The notes beneath the pieces were generated by a model, which made no database searches, had not been told where the DNA came from, and saw only the letters and a list, made by a program, of their open reading frames with translations. A DNA stretch of 64,000 nucleotides from Fimbriimonadaceae bacterium (GTDB taxonomy: Bacteria > Armatimonadota > Fimbriimonadia > Fimbriimonadales > Fimbriimonadaceae), in NCBI GenBank assembly GCA_023957775.1, contig JAMLGR010000017.1, positions 1 through 64,000 of the forward strand, in the 5' to 3' direction. This document shows, piece by piece, positions 48,623 to 58,547 of the stretch. The translations under genes and the position numbers were made by a program. The first letter of the stretch is position 1, and every line of letters begins with the position of its first letter.

Positions 48623-49330
48623 CTACTCTGCTCCCTTCTTGTCGTCTTCCGCCTTCGCCTCGCCTTCGGCTTCGGCTTCGGCGGACGGGTCCGCCTTGGT
48701 CTCTGCTTGCGCCTCGGCTTCGGCTTCGGCTTCGGCTTCGGCGGACGGGTCCGCCTCGTTGTGTGTCTTCGCCTCTTCGCCAGGCTCGGCTTCCACCGGC
48801 GCCTCAGCGGGAGTCTTCTCAACCGGAGCTTCCACAGGGGCCTCGGCCACGGCCTCAACAGGCATCTCCTCCACTTGAGGGGATTCATCCGCCGTAGCTT
48901 TAGCGGAGGCGGAGGCGGGCTTCTTGGGGCGCTTGCCGTCGGCGAGCTTCGGCCGCGGCTTGGCTTGCGTGCCGTGCGCTTTGACCCTCGCCTGCGGTTC
49001 CGCTTCTTCAACCACCACGGTGATGTGGCTGGTCTTCTTCACGATGCGGTTGCCGCGACCCATGGCGCGCGCCTGCAGGCGCTTGAGCCGCGGGCCCTCG
49101 TCCACCATGATCGTCGAAATCTTGAGCGCTTCGAGCGAGAGCCCGTGGTTCTCCTGGGCGTTGGCCATCGCGCTGATCAGCACCTTGCGCAGGGCCTTCG
49201 CACCCTTGCTGGGGTGGTACCGAAGCAACGCGGCGGTGTAGCCCGCGTCCTTTCCGCGCACCTTGTCGGCGATGATCCGCACCTTTCGGGGCTGGACCCT
49301 CACATATTTCGCTACTGCTTTAACTTCCAT
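48623..49330 (-). CDS. rplV: 50S ribosomal protein L22 with a long acidic C-terminal tail
   Basis: 235 residues; the L22 core is residues 1-110 ([59 protein letters not shown]). The extra 120 residues are Ala/Glu/Pro-rich and repetitive: [20 protein letters not shown], then two [12 protein letters not shown]-type blocks. [12 protein letters not shown] segment is encoded by a short palindromic sequence. The core loop should still reach the exit tunnel. The ATG at 49330 gives the normal N-terminus ([13 protein letters not shown]). Confidence 0.96.
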   Translation of the reverse strand: MEVKAVAKYVRVQPRKVRIIADKVRGKDAGYTAALLRYHPSKGAKALRKVLISAMANAQENHGLSLEALKISTIMVDEGPRLKRLQARAMGRGNRIVKKTSHITVVVEEAEPQARVKAHGTQAKPRPKLADGKRPKKPASASAKATADESPQVEEMPVEAVAEAPVEAPVEKTPAEAPVEAEPGEEAKTHNEADPSAEAEAEAEAEAQAETKADPSAEAEAEGEAKAEDDKKGAE

Positions 49331-49403
49331 TGCACACAGCCATTCCCTTCGCCGCGCCAAACCCTGGGGAAAAGCGCTCTATTGTACCTGCCGGCACCCC
49401 GGA

Positions 49404-49691
49404 TCAGCGGATACGCGTCCCCCTGTCCGGAATCGAGCCGCCATGCCCGCGGTACGTGCGGGTCGGGGCGAATTCGCCCAGCTTGTGGCCGATCATGTTC
49501 TCGGTGACGAACACCGGAACGTGCTTGCGCCCATCGTGCACCGCGAACGTGTGGCCGATCATGTCCGGCACCACCGTCGATCGGCGCGACCAGGTCTTGA
49601 TCAGCCGCTTCTCGTTCTTTTCGTTGAGCGCGTTCACCTTCTTCATCAGGTGATCGTCCACGAAGAATCCTTTTTTGAGACTTCTCGCCAT
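49404..49691 (-). CDS. rpsS: 30S ribosomal protein S19
   Basis: 95 residues, full length. [40 protein letters not shown] and [20 protein letters not shown]. Binds the head of 16S rRNA. A 73-base space separates it from rplV, the longest within this operon part. Confidence 0.98.
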   Translation of the reverse strand: MARSLKKGFFVDDHLMKKVNALNEKNEKRLIKTWSRRSTVVPDMIGHTFAVHDGRKHVPVFVTENMIGHKLGEFAPTRTYRGHGGSIPDRGTRIR

Positions 49692-49721
49692 ACGCTTGTT
49701 TCGGTTCGCCGCCCTACGCGG

Positions 49722-50552
49722 TTACTTCGTCCTCCGGCGCACGATGAACTTGTCCGTGCGCTTGTTGCTGCGGGTCTTGGCGCCGAGCGCCTTGTTGCCC
49801 CAGCGATCGACCGGGCCCTTCTTGCGTCCCACGGGGGACTTCGCTTCGCCGCCACCGTGCGGGTGGTCGCGCGGGCTCTTCACGACGCCGCGAACGTGCG
49901 GCTTGCGGCCGAGGCCGCGGTTTTTGCCCGCCTTGCCGATCGATTCGTTCTCGTGCTCGGCGTTGCCGACTTCGCCGACGGTCGCGCGGCACGTGTGGTG
50001 CACCATGCGCATCTCGCCGCTGGGAAGGCGAAGGGTCACGTACGTGCCCTCCTTGGCCATCACCTGCGCCGAGCCGCCTGCGGCCCGCACCAGCTGCCCG
50101 CCCTTGTTGGGCTGCAGCTCGATGTTGTGGACCAGCATGCCGAGCGGGATGTTCTTGAGCGGAAGAGCGTTGCCCGGCAGAATGTCCGCCGTCGGTCCGC
50201 TCTGCACCATCGTGCCCACCTCGAGCCCCTTGGGCGCGAGGATGTACCGCTTCTCGCCGTCCAAGTAGTGGAGCAGCGCGATGCGGCACGTGCGGTTCGG
50301 GTCGTACTCGATCGCGGCGACCTTCGCCGCGAAGTTGTCCTTGTCCCGCTTGAAATCCACGATCCGGTAGCGCGTCTTGTTGCCGCCGCCCCGGTTGAAC
50401 GAGGTCGTCCGGCCCGTGGAGTTGCGGCCGCCGGATTTGGGCTTGGGCGCGACCAGCTTCTTCTCGGGCTTGCCTTTGGTCAGCTCCGAGTAGGTAGAGG
50501 ACGCCATGAAGCGTCGCCCGGGCGATGTCGGTTTGTGCTGTTTGATCGGCAT
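49722..50552 (-). CDS. rplB: 50S ribosomal protein L2
   Basis: 276 residues, full length. [38 protein letters not shown], the peptidyl-transferase-side motif [20 protein letters not shown] and [20 protein letters not shown]. The conserved His of HPHGGG is present. One base after rplW. Confidence 0.98.
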   Translation of the reverse strand: MPIKQHKPTSPGRRFMASSTYSELTKGKPEKKLVAPKPKSGGRNSTGRTTSFNRGGGNKTRYRIVDFKRDKDNFAAKVAAIEYDPNRTCRIALLHYLDGEKRYILAPKGLEVGTMVQSGPTADILPGNALPLKNIPLGMLVHNIELQPNKGGQLVRAAGGSAQVMAKEGTYVTLRLPSGEMRMVHHTCRATVGEVGNAEHENESIGKAGKNRGLGRKPHVRGVVKSPRDHPHGGGEAKSPVGRKKGPVDRWGNKALGAKTRSNKRTDKFIVRRRTK

Positions 50553-50553
50553 C

Positions 50554-50907
50554 TTAGACTCCGTAATCCTCGAGCATCTGGCCCTTGGCGAGCGTCACGA
50601 TCGCCTTCTTGCGGTCGGACCGGCGCCCCGTGGCGCTCACGCGGGAGCGCACGCGCTTGGTCTTGCCGTGCATCGTGATCGTGCGGACGCTCGTGACCTC
50701 GATCAGCTCGTCCTTCTTCTTCTTGCCGGCGTTGTAGATCGCCTCGATGGCCGCCTTGATCTCGAGTTTGTTCGCGTGCTTGTTCACGAGGAACGTGTAC
50801 TTGCGCACGAGGTCCGCCTCGTCCCGAATCCTCGGATCTCCGTAGGACTGGGCGGCCGACCGCTCGGTGATGTACGGCTGCAGAATGATTTCGTAAGGGC
50901 TCTTCAC
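50554..50907 (-). CDS. rplW: 50S ribosomal protein L23
   Basis: 117 residues. [40 protein letters not shown] and [19 protein letters not shown] identify L23, the docking site for trigger factor and SRP at the tunnel exit. GTG start overlaps rplD stop (GTGA). About twenty residues longer than the typical 95-100. Confidence 0.96.
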   Translation of the reverse strand: MKSPYEIILQPYITERSAAQSYGDPRIRDEADLVRKYTFLVNKHANKLEIKAAIEAIYNAGKKKKDELIEVTSVRTITMHGKTKRVRSRVSATGRRSDRKKAIVTLAKGQMLEDYGV

Positions 50908-51566
50908 TTTGCCCAAACCTCCTCGATCTTGGCGAGCGCGTCTTTGGCGATCACCACGTGGTGCGCCACCATCACGTCCCGCGTGGAGAACACGGCCGAC
51001 TTCGTCTCGTCGCCCTTGCCCGACGGCGCGGTCCGCACCACCACGTTCGGCAGGTTGCGGAAACACTTGTGGGTGACCTCGTCGTACTCGGGAAGCACGA
51101 TCAGTACGCGGCGCGTGCTCGCCAAGTCGAACGCCTTGAGCATGTCGGTCCCGTGCTTGGTCCGCGGCTCGGTGAACAGAATCTTGTCCGCGATCGTCAC
51201 GGTGCCTTCGTTGAGCTTGGCGGCCAGCGCGCCCAGCAGCGCTGCCCGGCGCTCCTTGCGGTTGACCTTCTTGTCGTAGTCGCGCGGCTTGACGGCCAGC
51301 GCCATTCCGCCATGGGCGTAGTGCGGGGCGCGGATCGTTCCCTGGCGGGCGTTGCCGGTCTTCTTCTGCTTGTACGGCTTGCGGCCGCCGCCTCGGACTT
51401 CCGATCGCGTCTTCGCAGACTGGGTGCCTTGGCGCTTGTTGGACTCTTCGGCGACGAACGCGCGGTGGATCACCGCGGAGATCGCTTCGGCTTCGGCAAT
51501 CGCGGGACTGAGATCGTGCGTGCCGACCTTCTTCCCGTCCTTTCCTTTGACATCGATTTTGGCCAT
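50904..51566 (-). CDS. rplD: 50S ribosomal protein L4
   Basis: 220 residues. IHRAFVAEESNKRQGTQSAK, RSEVRGGGRKPYKQKKTGNA with the tunnel loop, and GTIRAPHYAHGGMALAVKPR. In many bacteria L4 also represses its own operon; a target structure was not identified here. Six bases after rplC. Confidence 0.97.
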   Translation of the reverse strand: MAKIDVKGKDGKKVGTHDLSPAIAEAEAISAVIHRAFVAEESNKRQGTQSAKTRSEVRGGGRKPYKQKKTGNARQGTIRAPHYAHGGMALAVKPRDYDKKVNRKERRAALLGALAAKLNEGTVTIADKILFTEPRTKHGTDMLKAFDLASTRRVLIVLPEYDEVTHKCFRNLPNVVVRTAPSGKGDETKSAVFSTRDVMVAHHVVIAKDALAKIEEVWAK

Positions 51567-51572
51567 GATTGC

Positions 51573-52202
51573 TTACCTGCCCTCAACCTTCTTGATGGTC
51601 ACCAGGGTGCCGTTCGCGCCGGGCACGCTGCCGTCGATGAGGAGGAGGTTGCGCTCGGTGTCCACCTTCACGATCTTGAGGCTCTTCTGGGTGACGGTCT
51701 CGCCACCCATGCGCCCTGGTCGGCGCGAGCCCTTGAACACGCGCTGCGGCCCCGTGGCTCCGTTGGAGAGCGGCCGGCGGTGGGTCATGTAGCCGTGGGT
51801 CATCTGCTGGCCCTTGAAGTGGTACCGCTTGACGCCTCCGGCGAACCCCTTGCCCTTGCTCGTGCTCGTCACGGTGACCGGCTGGCCCTCTTCAAAGATG
51901 CCGACGCCGATCTCCTGCCCCAGCTCGAGGCCGTCCGTGGCGTCCGTGCGGAACTCGCGCAGGGTGCGCACGTTCTGCGTGACGCCCGCCTTCTTCAGGT
52001 GGCCGTGTTTGGGGAAGGTGAGGTGCTTGTCGCTGATCGGGTCGAACCCGACTTGCACCGCGGCATAGCCGTCCGTGTCCTGGGTCTTGATCTGCGTGAC
52101 GACGACCGGGCCGGCCTGAATGACCGTCACGGGCACCATCTTGCCCTCCTCCGTAAAGAGGTGGGTCATGCCTATCTTCTTGCCTAAAATTCCTGGCAGC
52201 AT
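51573..52202 (-). CDS. rplC: 50S ribosomal protein L3
   Basis: 209 residues from the ATG at 52202, which has AGGAG eight bases upstream. MLPGILGKKIGMTHLFTEEG, KGKGFAGGVKRYHFKGQQMT and GSRRPGRMGGETVTQKSLKI with the methylated-Gln region. It begins a second transcription segment: a terminator and repeat-filled 400-base gap separate it from rpsJ. Confidence 0.97.
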   Translation of the reverse strand: MLPGILGKKIGMTHLFTEEGKMVPVTVIQAGPVVVTQIKTQDTDGYAAVQVGFDPISDKHLTFPKHGHLKKAGVTQNVRTLREFRTDATDGLELGQEIGVGIFEEGQPVTVTSTSKGKGFAGGVKRYHFKGQQMTHGYMTHRRPLSNGATGPQRVFKGSRRPGRMGGETVTQKSLKIVKVDTERNLLLIDGSVPGANGTLVTIKKVEGR

Positions 52203-52430
52203 CCAACGCTCCTGGGGCACGCGCGAGCGCGCCTCGTGATAATGTGTTCCGCGCCTCAGCTTCACCGTCCATGCCCGCCTGTTGGCGCCGTTGCCCCCGC
52301 GGGGGTCGGCGGCGGACCGACTCTCGAAGCCGTTGCCCTGAACAAGGGGCGAACCCCTTGCGAACTTGGAAGTTATACCCGGGTTCGCGGCAGGTCGTCA
52401 ATGGTCCGCATGGCCTAGCTTCACCTCTAC

Positions 52431-52508
52431 GTGCCACGCCCGCCAGACGGGCGTGCTTGGACTCCCTGCTCGAACGCGGGACTCACGCCCGACAAGCGGG
52501 CGTGGCAC
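52431..52508. repeat. paired CACGCCCG palindromes with outer inverted repeat
   Basis: Two hairpins (52435-52455 and 52484-52504) with the same CACGCCCG/CGGGCGTG arms as the 47-bp array. The outer ends GTGCCACGCCCG and CGGGCGTGGCAC are perfect inverse copies, so the whole may form one long stem. Confidence 0.85.
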
Positions 52509-52546
52509 CCTCCCTGCACCCTCCCTGGAATCGCACGCTCCCAAAT

Positions 52547-52571
52547 GAAAAAGCCCTCCATTCGGAGGGCC
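52547..52571 (-). terminator. intrinsic terminator after rpsJ
   Basis: Minus strand: GCCCTCC-GAAT-GGAGGGC followed by TTTTTCATTT, 36 bases after the rpsJ stop. Strong terminator shape. Confidence 0.9.
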
Positions 52572-52606
52572 ACCAAATCCAAGGACGAAGGCCCAAGGCC
52601 CAAGGC

Positions 52607-52915
52607 CTACAGCTTGATTTCGATGTCGACGCCGCTGGGCAGGTCGAGGCGCATGAGGGCGTCGATCGTCTTGTTCGTCGGCTCGAGGATGTCGATGAGA
52701 CGGTTGTGCGTGCGAAGCTCGAAGTGCTCCATCGACTCCTTGTCGATGTGCGGACCGCGGATCACGCAGAACTTCCGGATGTTGGTGGGCAGCGGGATGG
52801 GCCCGCTGATCCGCGCACCCGTGCGCTTCGCGGTATCCGAGATCTTCTCGGCCGACTGGTCGATGACGCGGTGGTCGTAGGCCCGCAGCCGAATTCTAAC
52901 TTTGCTCGTTCGCAT
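52607..52915 (-). CDS. rpsJ: 30S ribosomal protein S10
   Basis: 102 residues, full length. [40 protein letters not shown] and [20 protein letters not shown] are the full signature. Also partners NusB in antitermination. It ends the str-type segment here; in most bacteria rplC follows at once, but here a terminator and repeats intervene. Confidence 0.98.
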   Translation of the reverse strand: MRTSKVRIRLRAYDHRVIDQSAEKISDTAKRTGARISGPIPLPTNIRKFCVIRGPHIDKESMEHFELRTHNRLIDILEPTNKTIDALMRLDLPSGVDIEIKL

Positions 52916-52937
52916 ATTTCGTTCTCTTCAAAGCAAA

Positions 52938-52972
52938 ACCCCCGGGGACCGGGTCCTCGGGGGTCTGTTGCG
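52938..52972 (-). terminator. terminator-like hairpin between tuf and rpsJ
   Basis: Minus strand: ACCCCCGAGGAC-CCG-GTCCCCGGGGGT followed by TTTGCTTTG. Twelve-base stem with one mismatch; the T-run is interrupted, so it may attenuate rather than stop transcription before rpsJ. Confidence 0.65.
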
Positions 52973-52975
52973 TTC

Positions 52976-54187
<1,212 letters not shown>

Positions 54188-54209
54188 GCTGTTGTTTTCT
54201 CCTCCTGCC

Positions 54210-56339
54210 TTACCGCCCGCTCTGGGCCTTTGCGATGATTTCGTTTCCGATGTTCTGAGGAACTTCCTCGTAGTGCGACGGGGTCACGTTCGGGGTCGCG
54301 CGCCCCTGGGTCAAAGACCGCAGGGTCGTCACGTAGCCGAACATCTCCGCCAAGGGAACGTGCGCGTTGACGATGGTGACACCGCCGAGCGCCGGCTCCA
54401 TGCCTTCGATGCGACCCCGGCGACTGTTGATGTCCCCCACCACGTCGCCGACGTTGATCTCCGGAGTGGTGACCTCGACGTGCATGATGGGCTCTTTCAG
54501 CACCGGGCTGGCCTTCTTCATCGCTTCGCGAAAAGCGATGAGTCCCGCCTGCTTGAACGCGTTCTCGTTCGAGTCCACCTCGTGGTAGCTGCCCTCCATG
54601 AGGGACACCTTGACGTCCACGACGGGATAGCCCGCGAGGACGCCCGCGAGCAACCCTTCCCGAATGCCCTTTTCGCAGGCGGGAATGTACTCCTTGGGGA
54701 TCGAACCTCCGACCACCTTGTTCTCGAACACGAATCCCGAGCCCGCGGCCAACGGCTCCATCTCGATCCAGCAGTGGCCGTACTGGCCCGAACCGCCGGT
54801 CTGACGGATGAAGCGCCCCTCGGCACGGCTGTGGACGCGCACGGTCTCCCGATACGCGACCTGCGGCTTGCCTTGGTTGGCTTGGACTCCAAACTCTCGG
54901 TTGAGGCGGTCCACGATGATCTCGAGGTGCAGTTCGCCCATGCCCGAGATGATCGTCTGGCCGCTCTCCTGGTCCGTGTGGACGCGGAACGTGGGATCTT
55001 CCTGCGCCAGCCGGTGCAACGACGAACCCAGTTTCTCCTGGTCCGCCTTGCTCTTCGGCTCGACGGCGATCTGGATGACCGGCTCGGGGAACTTGATGCT
55101 CTCGAGCGCGATCGGGTGCTCCGGATCGCAGATCGTGTGGCCCGTGTTCACGTCGCTCACGCCGATCACGCCGATGATGTCGCCCGAGTACGCCACGTCC
55201 AAGTCCTCGCGGCTGTTCGCGTGCATCTGCAGGATGCGGCCGACGCGCTCCGTGCGGGTGCGGAAATCGTTGGTCAGCGGATCGCGGTAGCAGACCATGA
55301 CCTGGCTTCCCTTTTTGAGGGTGCCGCTGTAGAGGCGCAGGTACGTGAGCCGGCCCACATACTTGTCGCTCATGATCTTGAACGCCAGCGCCGCGTACGG
55401 CTGGTCGTCGCCCGGCTTGCGCTCCTCGGATTGATCGGTGCTCGGGTTCACACCCGTGACCGAGCCGACGTCGAGCGGCGACGGGAGGTAATCCACGACC
55501 GAGTCGAGCATGGCCTGCACGCCCTTGTTCTTGAACGACGAGCCCGAGAGGATCGGCACCAGCTTGTTGGTGATCGTGCCCTTTCGGATCGCGGCGCGGA
55601 TTTCCGCCTCGCTGATCTCCTGCCCCTCGAGGAACCGCTCCATGATCGAATCGTCGAAGTCCGAAATGGCCTCGATCATCTTCTCGCGCCACTCGGCGGC
55701 GAGGCCGACGAGATCCGCGGGAACGTCGCCGTCCTGGAACTCCTTGCCGTCGTCCGACGTGTAGATGCGGGCCTTCATCGTGATGAGGTCCACGTAGCCC
55801 TTGTACTGGCTCTCGGCGCCGATGGGAATCTGCACGGGCGAGCAGTTGGGACCCAAACGATTCTTGATGCGCTCGACCACGCTGAAGAAGTCCGCCCCGA
55901 GGCGGTCCATCTTGTTCACGTAGATCACGCGAGGGACCTTGTACTTGTTCGCCTGGCGCCACACGGTCTCGGACTGGGGCTGCACCCCTCCGACCGCGCA
56001 GAACACGGCGACCACGCCGTCGAGCACACGCAGCGAACGCTCGACTTCGACGGTGAAGTCCACGTGGCCCGGCGTGTCGATGATGTTGATCTTGTGCTCG
56101 TCCCGATCGCCGTCCGACCCCTTCCAGAAACAGGTGGTGGCCGCAGACGTGATCGTGATGCCCCGCTCCTGCTCCTGCTCCATCCAGTCCATCGTCGCAG
56201 CGCCGTCGTGGACCTCGCCCATCTTGTGCTGCTTGCCGGTGTAGTACAGGATCCGCTCGGTCGTCGTCGTCTTGCCCGCGTCAATATGCGCGGCAATGCC
56301 GATGTTCCGAACTCGATCGAGAGGGTGGGTACGTGCCAT
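54210..56339 (-). CDS. fusA: elongation factor G
   Basis: 709 residues, normal length. Translocase GTPase: G1 [12 protein letters not shown], switch [15 protein letters not shown]3 [10 protein letters not shown]4 NKMDRLGAD, then domains II to V ending with [20 protein letters not shown] and [16 protein letters not shown]. Domain IV tip and catalytic His (DTPGH) present. Six bases after rpsG. Confidence 0.98.
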   Translation of the reverse strand: MARTHPLDRVRNIGIAAHIDAGKTTTTERILYYTGKQHKMGEVHDGAATMDWMEQEQERGITITSAATTCFWKGSDGDRDEHKINIIDTPGHVDFTVEVERSLRVLDGVVAVFCAVGGVQPQSETVWRQANKYKVPRVIYVNKMDRLGADFFSVVERIKNRLGPNCSPVQIPIGAESQYKGYVDLITMKARIYTSDDGKEFQDGDVPADLVGLAAEWREKMIEAISDFDDSIMERFLEGQEISEAEIRAAIRKGTITNKLVPILSGSSFKNKGVQAMLDSVVDYLPSPLDVGSVTGVNPSTDQSEERKPGDDQPYAALAFKIMSDKYVGRLTYLRLYSGTLKKGSQVMVCYRDPLTNDFRTRTERVGRILQMHANSREDLDVAYSGDIIGVIGVSDVNTGHTICDPEHPIALESIKFPEPVIQIAVEPKSKADQEKLGSSLHRLAQEDPTFRVHTDQESGQTIISGMGELHLEIIVDRLNREFGVQANQGKPQVAYRETVRVHSRAEGRFIRQTGGSGQYGHCWIEMEPLAAGSGFVFENKVVGGSIPKEYIPACEKGIREGLLAGVLAGYPVVDVKVSLMEGSYHEVDSNENAFKQAGLIAFREAMKKASPVLKEPIMHVEVTTPEINVGDVVGDINSRRGRIEGMEPALGGVTIVNAHVPLAEMFGYVTTLRSLTQGRATPNVTPSHYEEVPQNIGNEIIAKAQSGR

Positions 56340-56345
56340 GGAAAA

Positions 56346-56816
56346 CTAAAAACGGTAGTGGGCGAACGCCTTGTTGGCGTCCGCCATGCGGTGCGTGTCC
56401 TCACGCTTCTTGATCGCGGTGCCGGTGCCGTTGTAGGCGTCCAGCAACTCCCCGGAGAGACGCTCGACCATCGTCTTGCCGGAGCGGCGCCGAGCGGCGC
56501 CGATCAGCCAGCGCAGGGCCAACGTCCGGCGGCGGTCAGGCCGCACGTCCATCGGGACCTGATATGTCTGGCCGCCCACGCGGCGCGGGCGCACTTCGAC
56601 GCCGGGCATCACGTTGGCGAGCGCCTTGTCGAAAACCTCGTTCGCGGGAACGCCGGCCTTCTCCTCGCAGATGCGAAGCGCCTCGTAGAAGATGCCTTCG
56701 GCCAACGACTTCTTGCCGTCGAGCATCATGCGGTTGATGAACCGCTGCATCATCTCCGATCCGTAGACGGGATCCGGAAGAATCACTCGCTTGGGTGCAG
56801 GTCCTTTTCTTGGCAT
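56346..56816 (-). CDS. rpsG: 30S ribosomal protein S7
   Basis: 156 residues. [60 protein letters not shown] and [17 protein letters not shown]. Nucleates assembly of the 30S head. In many bacteria it represses the str operon. Twelve bases after rpsL. Confidence 0.98.
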   Translation of the reverse strand: MPRKGPAPKRVILPDPVYGSEMMQRFINRMMLDGKKSLAEGIFYEALRICEEKAGVPANEVFDKALANVMPGVEVRPRRVGGQTYQVPMDVRPDRRRTLALRWLIGAARRRSGKTMVERLSGELLDAYNGTGTAIKKREDTHRMADANKAFAHYRF

Positions 56817-56828
56817 GCTAAATCCTCG

Positions 56829-57209
56829 TTAACCCGTGGCCTTCGGCCGCTTCGTGCCGTACTTGCTTCGACCCTGCTTGCGGTTCGACGTGCCCGCCGT
56901 CTGCTGGGTGCCCCGCACGATGTGGTACCGCACGCCGGGAAGGTCCTTCACACGGCCGCCGCGCACCAGCACCACCGAGTGCTCCTGCAGGTTGTGTCCC
57001 ACGCCCGGGATATAGGCCGTGACCTCGACTCCATTGGTCAGGCGCACACGCGCAACCTTCCGAAGCGCCGAGTTGGGCTTCTTCGGGGTCACGGTGCGCA
57101 CCACGGTGCACACACCCCTCTTCTGGGGGTTCTCCTTCAACGCCGGCGATTTCGATTTCACCTTCGGCGTCGATCGGCCTTTCCGCACGAGCTGGTTGAC
57201 TGTCGGCAT
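56829..57209 (-). CDS. rpsL: 30S ribosomal protein S12
   Basis: 126 residues. [40 protein letters not shown] and [20 protein letters not shown]. Decoding-centre protein; PKKPNS and GRVKDLPG keep the two Lys that determine streptomycin sensitivity. First gene of the block; start ATG at 57209. Confidence 0.98.
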   Translation of the reverse strand: MPTVNQLVRKGRSTPKVKSKSPALKENPQKRGVCTVVRTVTPKKPNSALRKVARVRLTNGVEVTAYIPGVGHNLQEHSVVLVRGGRVKDLPGVRYHIVRGTQQTAGTSNRKQGRSKYGTKRPKATG

Positions 57210-57400
57210 ACTTTGTTCGTTTCCTTCAAGGCTCCCTTTTCGCTCGGGGAAGGTCCCCTTAGCGAACAAAAAGCCCCTTCGTTTCAACGCGAGAGGGGCG
57301 CAAGGCGTCCAAAACTTCGGTCTGCGATTGTCGCGTTCCCTTCGGTAAGTCCGGCCGCGGCCTCCTCGTCGTTATTAGCCTCGGACGCACAAGGCACCCG
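57210..57400 (-). promoter_or_regulatory. leader region upstream of rpsL
   Basis: 190 bases between rpsL and the divergent glycosyltransferase gene. Minus strand holds a possible attenuator: GCCCCT, 18-base loop, AGGGGC followed by TTTTTG (about 57266-57300), then about 60 bases before rpsL including a weak AAGGAA. This suggests transcription control of the ribosomal block, but a -10/-35 pair was not clear. Confidence 0.4.
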
Positions 57401-58435
57401 ATGCCACGTGAAAGTATGATGAGCCGGGGTGCCCAAAGTCAAGCGTCCCGCGCAATTCCACCCTTCCCCGTGAAGCCAACCGTCTCCATCCTCGTCCCCA
57501 GCTACAACCATGCCGCCTACATCGGCGCCTGCCTGGCGTCCGTGCAAGCCCAAACGATGGACTCCTGGGAGCTGGACCTTGTGGACGATGGTAGCGCGGA
57601 CGAGACCCTCGCCAGGGCGCGCGAGGCCGCCGAAGGCGACCCGCGCATCCGCCTGGCCCAAAACCCATCCAATCTCGGCACTTACGGAACGCTCCAGCGG
57701 GCCCTGAGCCTGGGTTCGGCCCCCTACGTCGCCGTGCTGAACTCGGACGACCTCTGGGAACCCGAAAAGCTCGAACGGCAGGTGCGCGCGCTGGAGGCCG
57801 AGACGCCCGCCGGGCTCTGCTACACCTTGGGCGTTCGGTTCGGAGACGAGGGGGAGAGCGACGTCCACGGCGACTGGCCGGTCGGCGAACTGCAGGACCC
57901 CCTGCCGCTGTTGCTCGCCGAGAACCGGATACTCGCCTCCTCGGTTCTGTTTCGGCGCGATCGCCTGCGGTTCGAGACCACCTGCCGCTACTCCGGCGAT
58001 TGGGTGGCTCTCCTCGAACAGACGTGGGACCGTTTCGCGGCCTGCATTCCCGAACCTCTCACCCGGTGGCGCGTCCACGGGGCGAACACCTTCACGCAGA
58101 GCCCGGGGCAGGTGCGCGAGGAGATCCGGGTGCGCCAGGCGATCGCGACGGTCGGATGGGGTTGGATCACACCGACGAGGCCCGCCCAAGCCGTTCGCCG
58201 GGGCCTCGCGCAAAACGCGTTGCACCTGGCCGCGGCACACGTGTTCTTCGGCGAACGCCTACCCGCGCTGCAATCCGCCGCCGCCTCCATTCGGCTCGCC
58301 GGAACCGCAACGGCCTGGAAACGACTCGCCGCCGCCGCCCTGCCCATCCGCGTCGCACGAAGAAGGCTGTGGGGCAACGCCCCCAAGCCCGACCCCCTGC
58401 CACCCGCTCCCCCGCTCGAGCTGAGGCGCCCCTGA
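57401..58435 (+). CDS. family 2 glycosyltransferase
   Basis: 344 residues with the first possible ATG; ATGs at 57416 and 57419 and GTG at 57470 (VKPTVSILVPSYNHAAYIG) are alternatives, the last being right at the domain. GT-A fold: SILVPSYNHAAYIGACLASV, LDLVDDGSADETLA, PYVAVLNSDDLWEPEKLERQ (DxD). The C-terminal part is basic and likely peripheral. Acts on cell-envelope sugars by inference. Divergent from rpsL. Confidence 0.85.
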   Translation: MPRESMMSRGAQSQASRAIPPFPVKPTVSILVPSYNHAAYIGACLASVQAQTMDSWELDLVDDGSADETLARAREAAEGDPRIRLAQNPSNLGTYGTLQRALSLGSAPYVAVLNSDDLWEPEKLERQVRALEAETPAGLCYTLGVRFGDEGESDVHGDWPVGELQDPLPLLLAENRILASSVLFRRDRLRFETTCRYSGDWVALLEQTWDRFAACIPEPLTRWRVHGANTFTQSPGQVREEIRVRQAIATVGWGWITPTRPAQAVRRGLAQNALHLAAAHVFFGERLPALQSAAASIRLAGTATAWKRLAAAALPIRVARRRLWGNAPKPDPLPPAPPLELRRP

Positions 58436-58495
58436 GCGCCCTCGAAGTCTCACGCAAAGAACGCAAAGAACGCGGAGGGGAACTCGCCTCCCCAC

Positions 58496-58530
58496 GACAA
58501 ACGACAAACGAAGAACGACAAGCGACGAAG
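58496..58530 (+). repeat. heptamer array (GACAAAC)2 with decayed units
   Basis: GACAAAC, GACAAAC, GAAGAAC, GACAAGC, GACGAAG: five 7-base units. Preceded at 58453-58471 by a short ACGCAAAGA direct repeat. It lies in the 112-base gap between the glycosyltransferase gene and lysS. Confidence 0.8.
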
Positions 58531-58547
58531 TAAACTCCCCCTCCCCT

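Larger units (their letters stand above)
52203..52606. other. 400-bp gap inside the S10 gene order
   Basis: No gene between rplC and rpsJ. It holds the rpsJ terminator (52547-52571), the CACGCCCG palindromic repeats (52431-52508) and, nearer rplC, a CATTAT box about 37 bases before the rplC ATG plus AGGAG, the likely rplC promoter and ribosome-binding site. Confidence 0.6.
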
